From: Labrenzia sp. VG12
GTDB taxonomy: Bacteria; Pseudomonadota; Alphaproteobacteria; Rhizobiales; Stappiaceae
Assembly (NCBI RefSeq): GCF_002237595.1
Contig: NZ_CP022529.1
Coordinates: 4,030,001 to 4,094,000, forward strand
Length of the DNA: 64,000 nucleotides
Direction of reading: 5' to 3'
Position numbers and translations under genes: made by a program. Positions 62,849 through 64,000 of the stretch are shown piece after piece. The notes beneath the pieces were generated by a model. It was given only the letters and a program-made list of their open reading frames with translations. It did no database searches and was not told the DNA's origin. The first letter of the stretch is position 1. Every line of letters begins with the position of its first letter.

Positions 62849-63736
62849 ATGCGTTGGAAAGGCCGCCGCGGCAGCAGCAATATTGACGACCGCCGCTCAC
62901 GTGGCCGAGGCACTGGATCGAGACGGCGGGTGCGCACCGGCGGTGGACTAGGTCTGACCGGTATTCTTGTTGTGGTCGGCATTGCCTGGCTGACCGGGAT
63001 CAATCCGTTGACCCTGCTGGCGCAACTGGATGGCGGCCAGGGCGGTTTCGAAACGACCTCCTATCAGGATGGACAGTCGCGCAGCACCGCCGATGACGAA
63101 ACCGCGGAATTTGTCTCGGTGATCCTGGCAGACACGGAAAACACCTGGGGCGATATCTTCAGGGAAGGCGGCGGCACCTATCCGGAGCCGACGCTGGTGT
63201 TGTTCTCCGGCTCGGTGTCGTCTGCCTGCGGCTTTGCAAGTTCCGCCACAGGTCCGTTTTATTGCGGCGCCGACAGTAAGCTCTATATCGATCTTTCCTT
63301 CTACCAGCAGCTCGCCGCCCAGCTGAACGCACCGGGTGATTTTGCCCAGGCCTATGTGCTGGCCCATGAGGTCGGACACCACATTCAGAACGTGCTCGGC
63401 ATCCTGCCGGAGTTTCACAAGGCCAAACGCTCCTTGAGCAAGGCGGAAGGCAACGCGCTGTCTGTTCGCGTGGAGCTGCAGGCCGACTGTTTCGCCGGCA
63501 TCTGGGCACATTATGCGGCACGTCAGCGGGGTTTTGTCGAAGATGGTGACATCGAAGAGGCTCTCAATGCCGCCAGCCGCATCGGCGACGACACGCTCCA
63601 GCGTCAGGCGCAGGGCTATGTGGTGCCCGAAAGCTTCAACCACGGCACTTCTGCCCAACGCGCCCGCTGGTTCCGCCGGGGCTTCGAGGCAGGCACGCTG
63701 CAAGCCTGCGACACGTTCAATGCGGACAGGCTTTGA
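62849..63736 (+). CDS. Neutral zinc metallopeptidase (YpfJ family)
   Basis: Protein of 295 residues with a basic N-terminus, one membrane helix (LGLTGILVVVGIAWLTG) and the zinc motif HEVGHHIQNVLG. ACGFASSATGPFYC and VELQADCFAGIWAHYA are characteristic of the neutral zinc metallopeptidase (KPN_02809/YpfJ) family. Probably anchored and facing the periplasm; substrates unknown. ATG 62849 is nine bases after AAGGA; ATG 62840 abuts that site and is less likely. Confidence 0.93.
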   Translation: MRWKGRRGSSNIDDRRSRGRGTGSRRRVRTGGGLGLTGILVVVGIAWLTGINPLTLLAQLDGGQGGFETTSYQDGQSRSTADDETAEFVSVILADTENTWGDIFREGGGTYPEPTLVLFSGSVSSACGFASSATGPFYCGADSKLYIDLSFYQQLAAQLNAPGDFAQAYVLAHEVGHHIQNVLGILPEFHKAKRSLSKAEGNALSVRVELQADCFAGIWAHYAARQRGFVEDGDIEEALNAASRIGDDTLQRQAQGYVVPESFNHGTSAQRARWFRRGFEAGTLQACDTFNADRL

Positions 63737-63885
63737 AACCAGCCCGGTGTCCTCGCGATTTGATGCCCGCGGCAGCAAGACCGGAAAAACTGAAAAACAG
63801 TCGGTTCCCCGCCCCCCGTCGTCATGCCACGGCTCGACCATGGCATCCATTCCGATGCTGAACGTTCAAATACCGGATGATCGTT

Positions 63886-63906
63886 TTGCAGGGTCAAGCC
63901 CTGCAA
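63886..63906. repeat. Intergenic palindrome
   Basis: TTGCAGGG-TCAAG-CCCTGCAA, an 8-bp perfect inverted repeat, within the gene-free end of the window (63737-64000), which also contains the GTCATGCC type of intergenic sequence near 63821. No gene is seen in that end region. Confidence 0.6.
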
Positions 63907-64000
63907 TGACGGAGACGCGGAGCAAGGGTCAATCTTGACGTTTACGCATATCTGACTTGACCACTTGCCCCACTGGTAATTTGCGGTGATTTCCGCCATA

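Noticed and set aside
1..64000. CRISPR array, prophage, insertion sequence or secretion-system island
   Set aside because: No regularly spaced repeats, transposase, integrase, phage structural gene or cas gene was recognised on either strand.

Overview
The window reads as a chromosomal segment of a GC-rich marine alphaproteobacterium. It most resembles the Stappiaceae (Roseibium/Labrenzia group); this is inferred from gene content and protein character, not from a search. Supporting signs are the DMSP demethylation genes, the PhaR/PhaA/PhaB set, an RpoH-type sigma factor beside a CarD regulator, a SUV3-like helicase followed by an S4 protein, and a large NAD-glutamate dehydrogenase. No phage, insertion sequence, plasmid gene or CRISPR array is visible; nearly everything is core or lineage-typical.

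Layout. 1-3233: pyruvate carboxylase (minus), running off the left edge and frameshifted as sequenced. 4036-10210: SUV3-like helicase, S4 protein, FdxA ferredoxin, CarD, RpoH. 10418-12743: secreted M48 protease and thermonuclease-like pair, then tRNA-Arg(CCT). 13429-17450: a hybrid histidine kinase with a FixL-like PAS domain, translationally coupled to a receiver-EAL c-di-GMP phosphodiesterase. 17513-23608: a GntR regulator facing a tight five-gene operon (DUF2182, DUF1326, dmdA, DmdB-like ligase, acuI) for DMSP breakdown. 23810-31541: SUKH protein, LysR/azoreductase pair, ribosomal proteins L35-L20, an exonuclease, and an uncharacterised region with a 610-residue protein flanked by two related small proteins. 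31541-35783: multicopper oxidase, gamma-glutamyltransferase, HbpS-like protein, acetyltransferase. 35802-38726: PHA metabolism. 38775-44207: DUF3299 protein, YciB, L32, MtgA, polyprenyl synthase. 44282-49254: chorismate mutase-HisC-TyrA operon facing metX-metW. 49262-57956: MFS transporter, NAD-glutamate dehydrogenase (also frameshifted), AhpD-like protein, argC, leuD. 58189-64000: orphan solute-binding protein, MsrQ, cNMP-binding protein, response regulator, L,D-transpeptidase-like protein, CHAP-like protein and a zinc metallopeptidase.

How the genes fit together. The clearest functional unit is the DMSP operon. DmdA demethylates DMSP to methylmercaptopropionate, the ligase would activate it with CoA, and AcuI removes toxic acryloyl-CoA. 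Two uncharacterised proteins (membrane DUF2182 and Cys-rich DUF1326) are the first genes of the operon, and a FadR-type GntR regulator diverges over a tandem repeat that looks like its operator. The kinase/EAL pair suggests oxygen- or redox-gas-dependent control of c-di-GMP. Aromatic amino acid (CM-HisC-TyrA), methionine (MetX-MetW), arginine (ArgC) and leucine (LeuD) genes account for much of the metabolic content.

Caution. Pyruvate carboxylase and glutamate dehydrogenase each lack one G in a G run. The shared pattern in two otherwise intact genes suggests sequencing error rather than gene decay. A third case may hide at the start of the S4-domain gene, which otherwise needs an ATT start codon.
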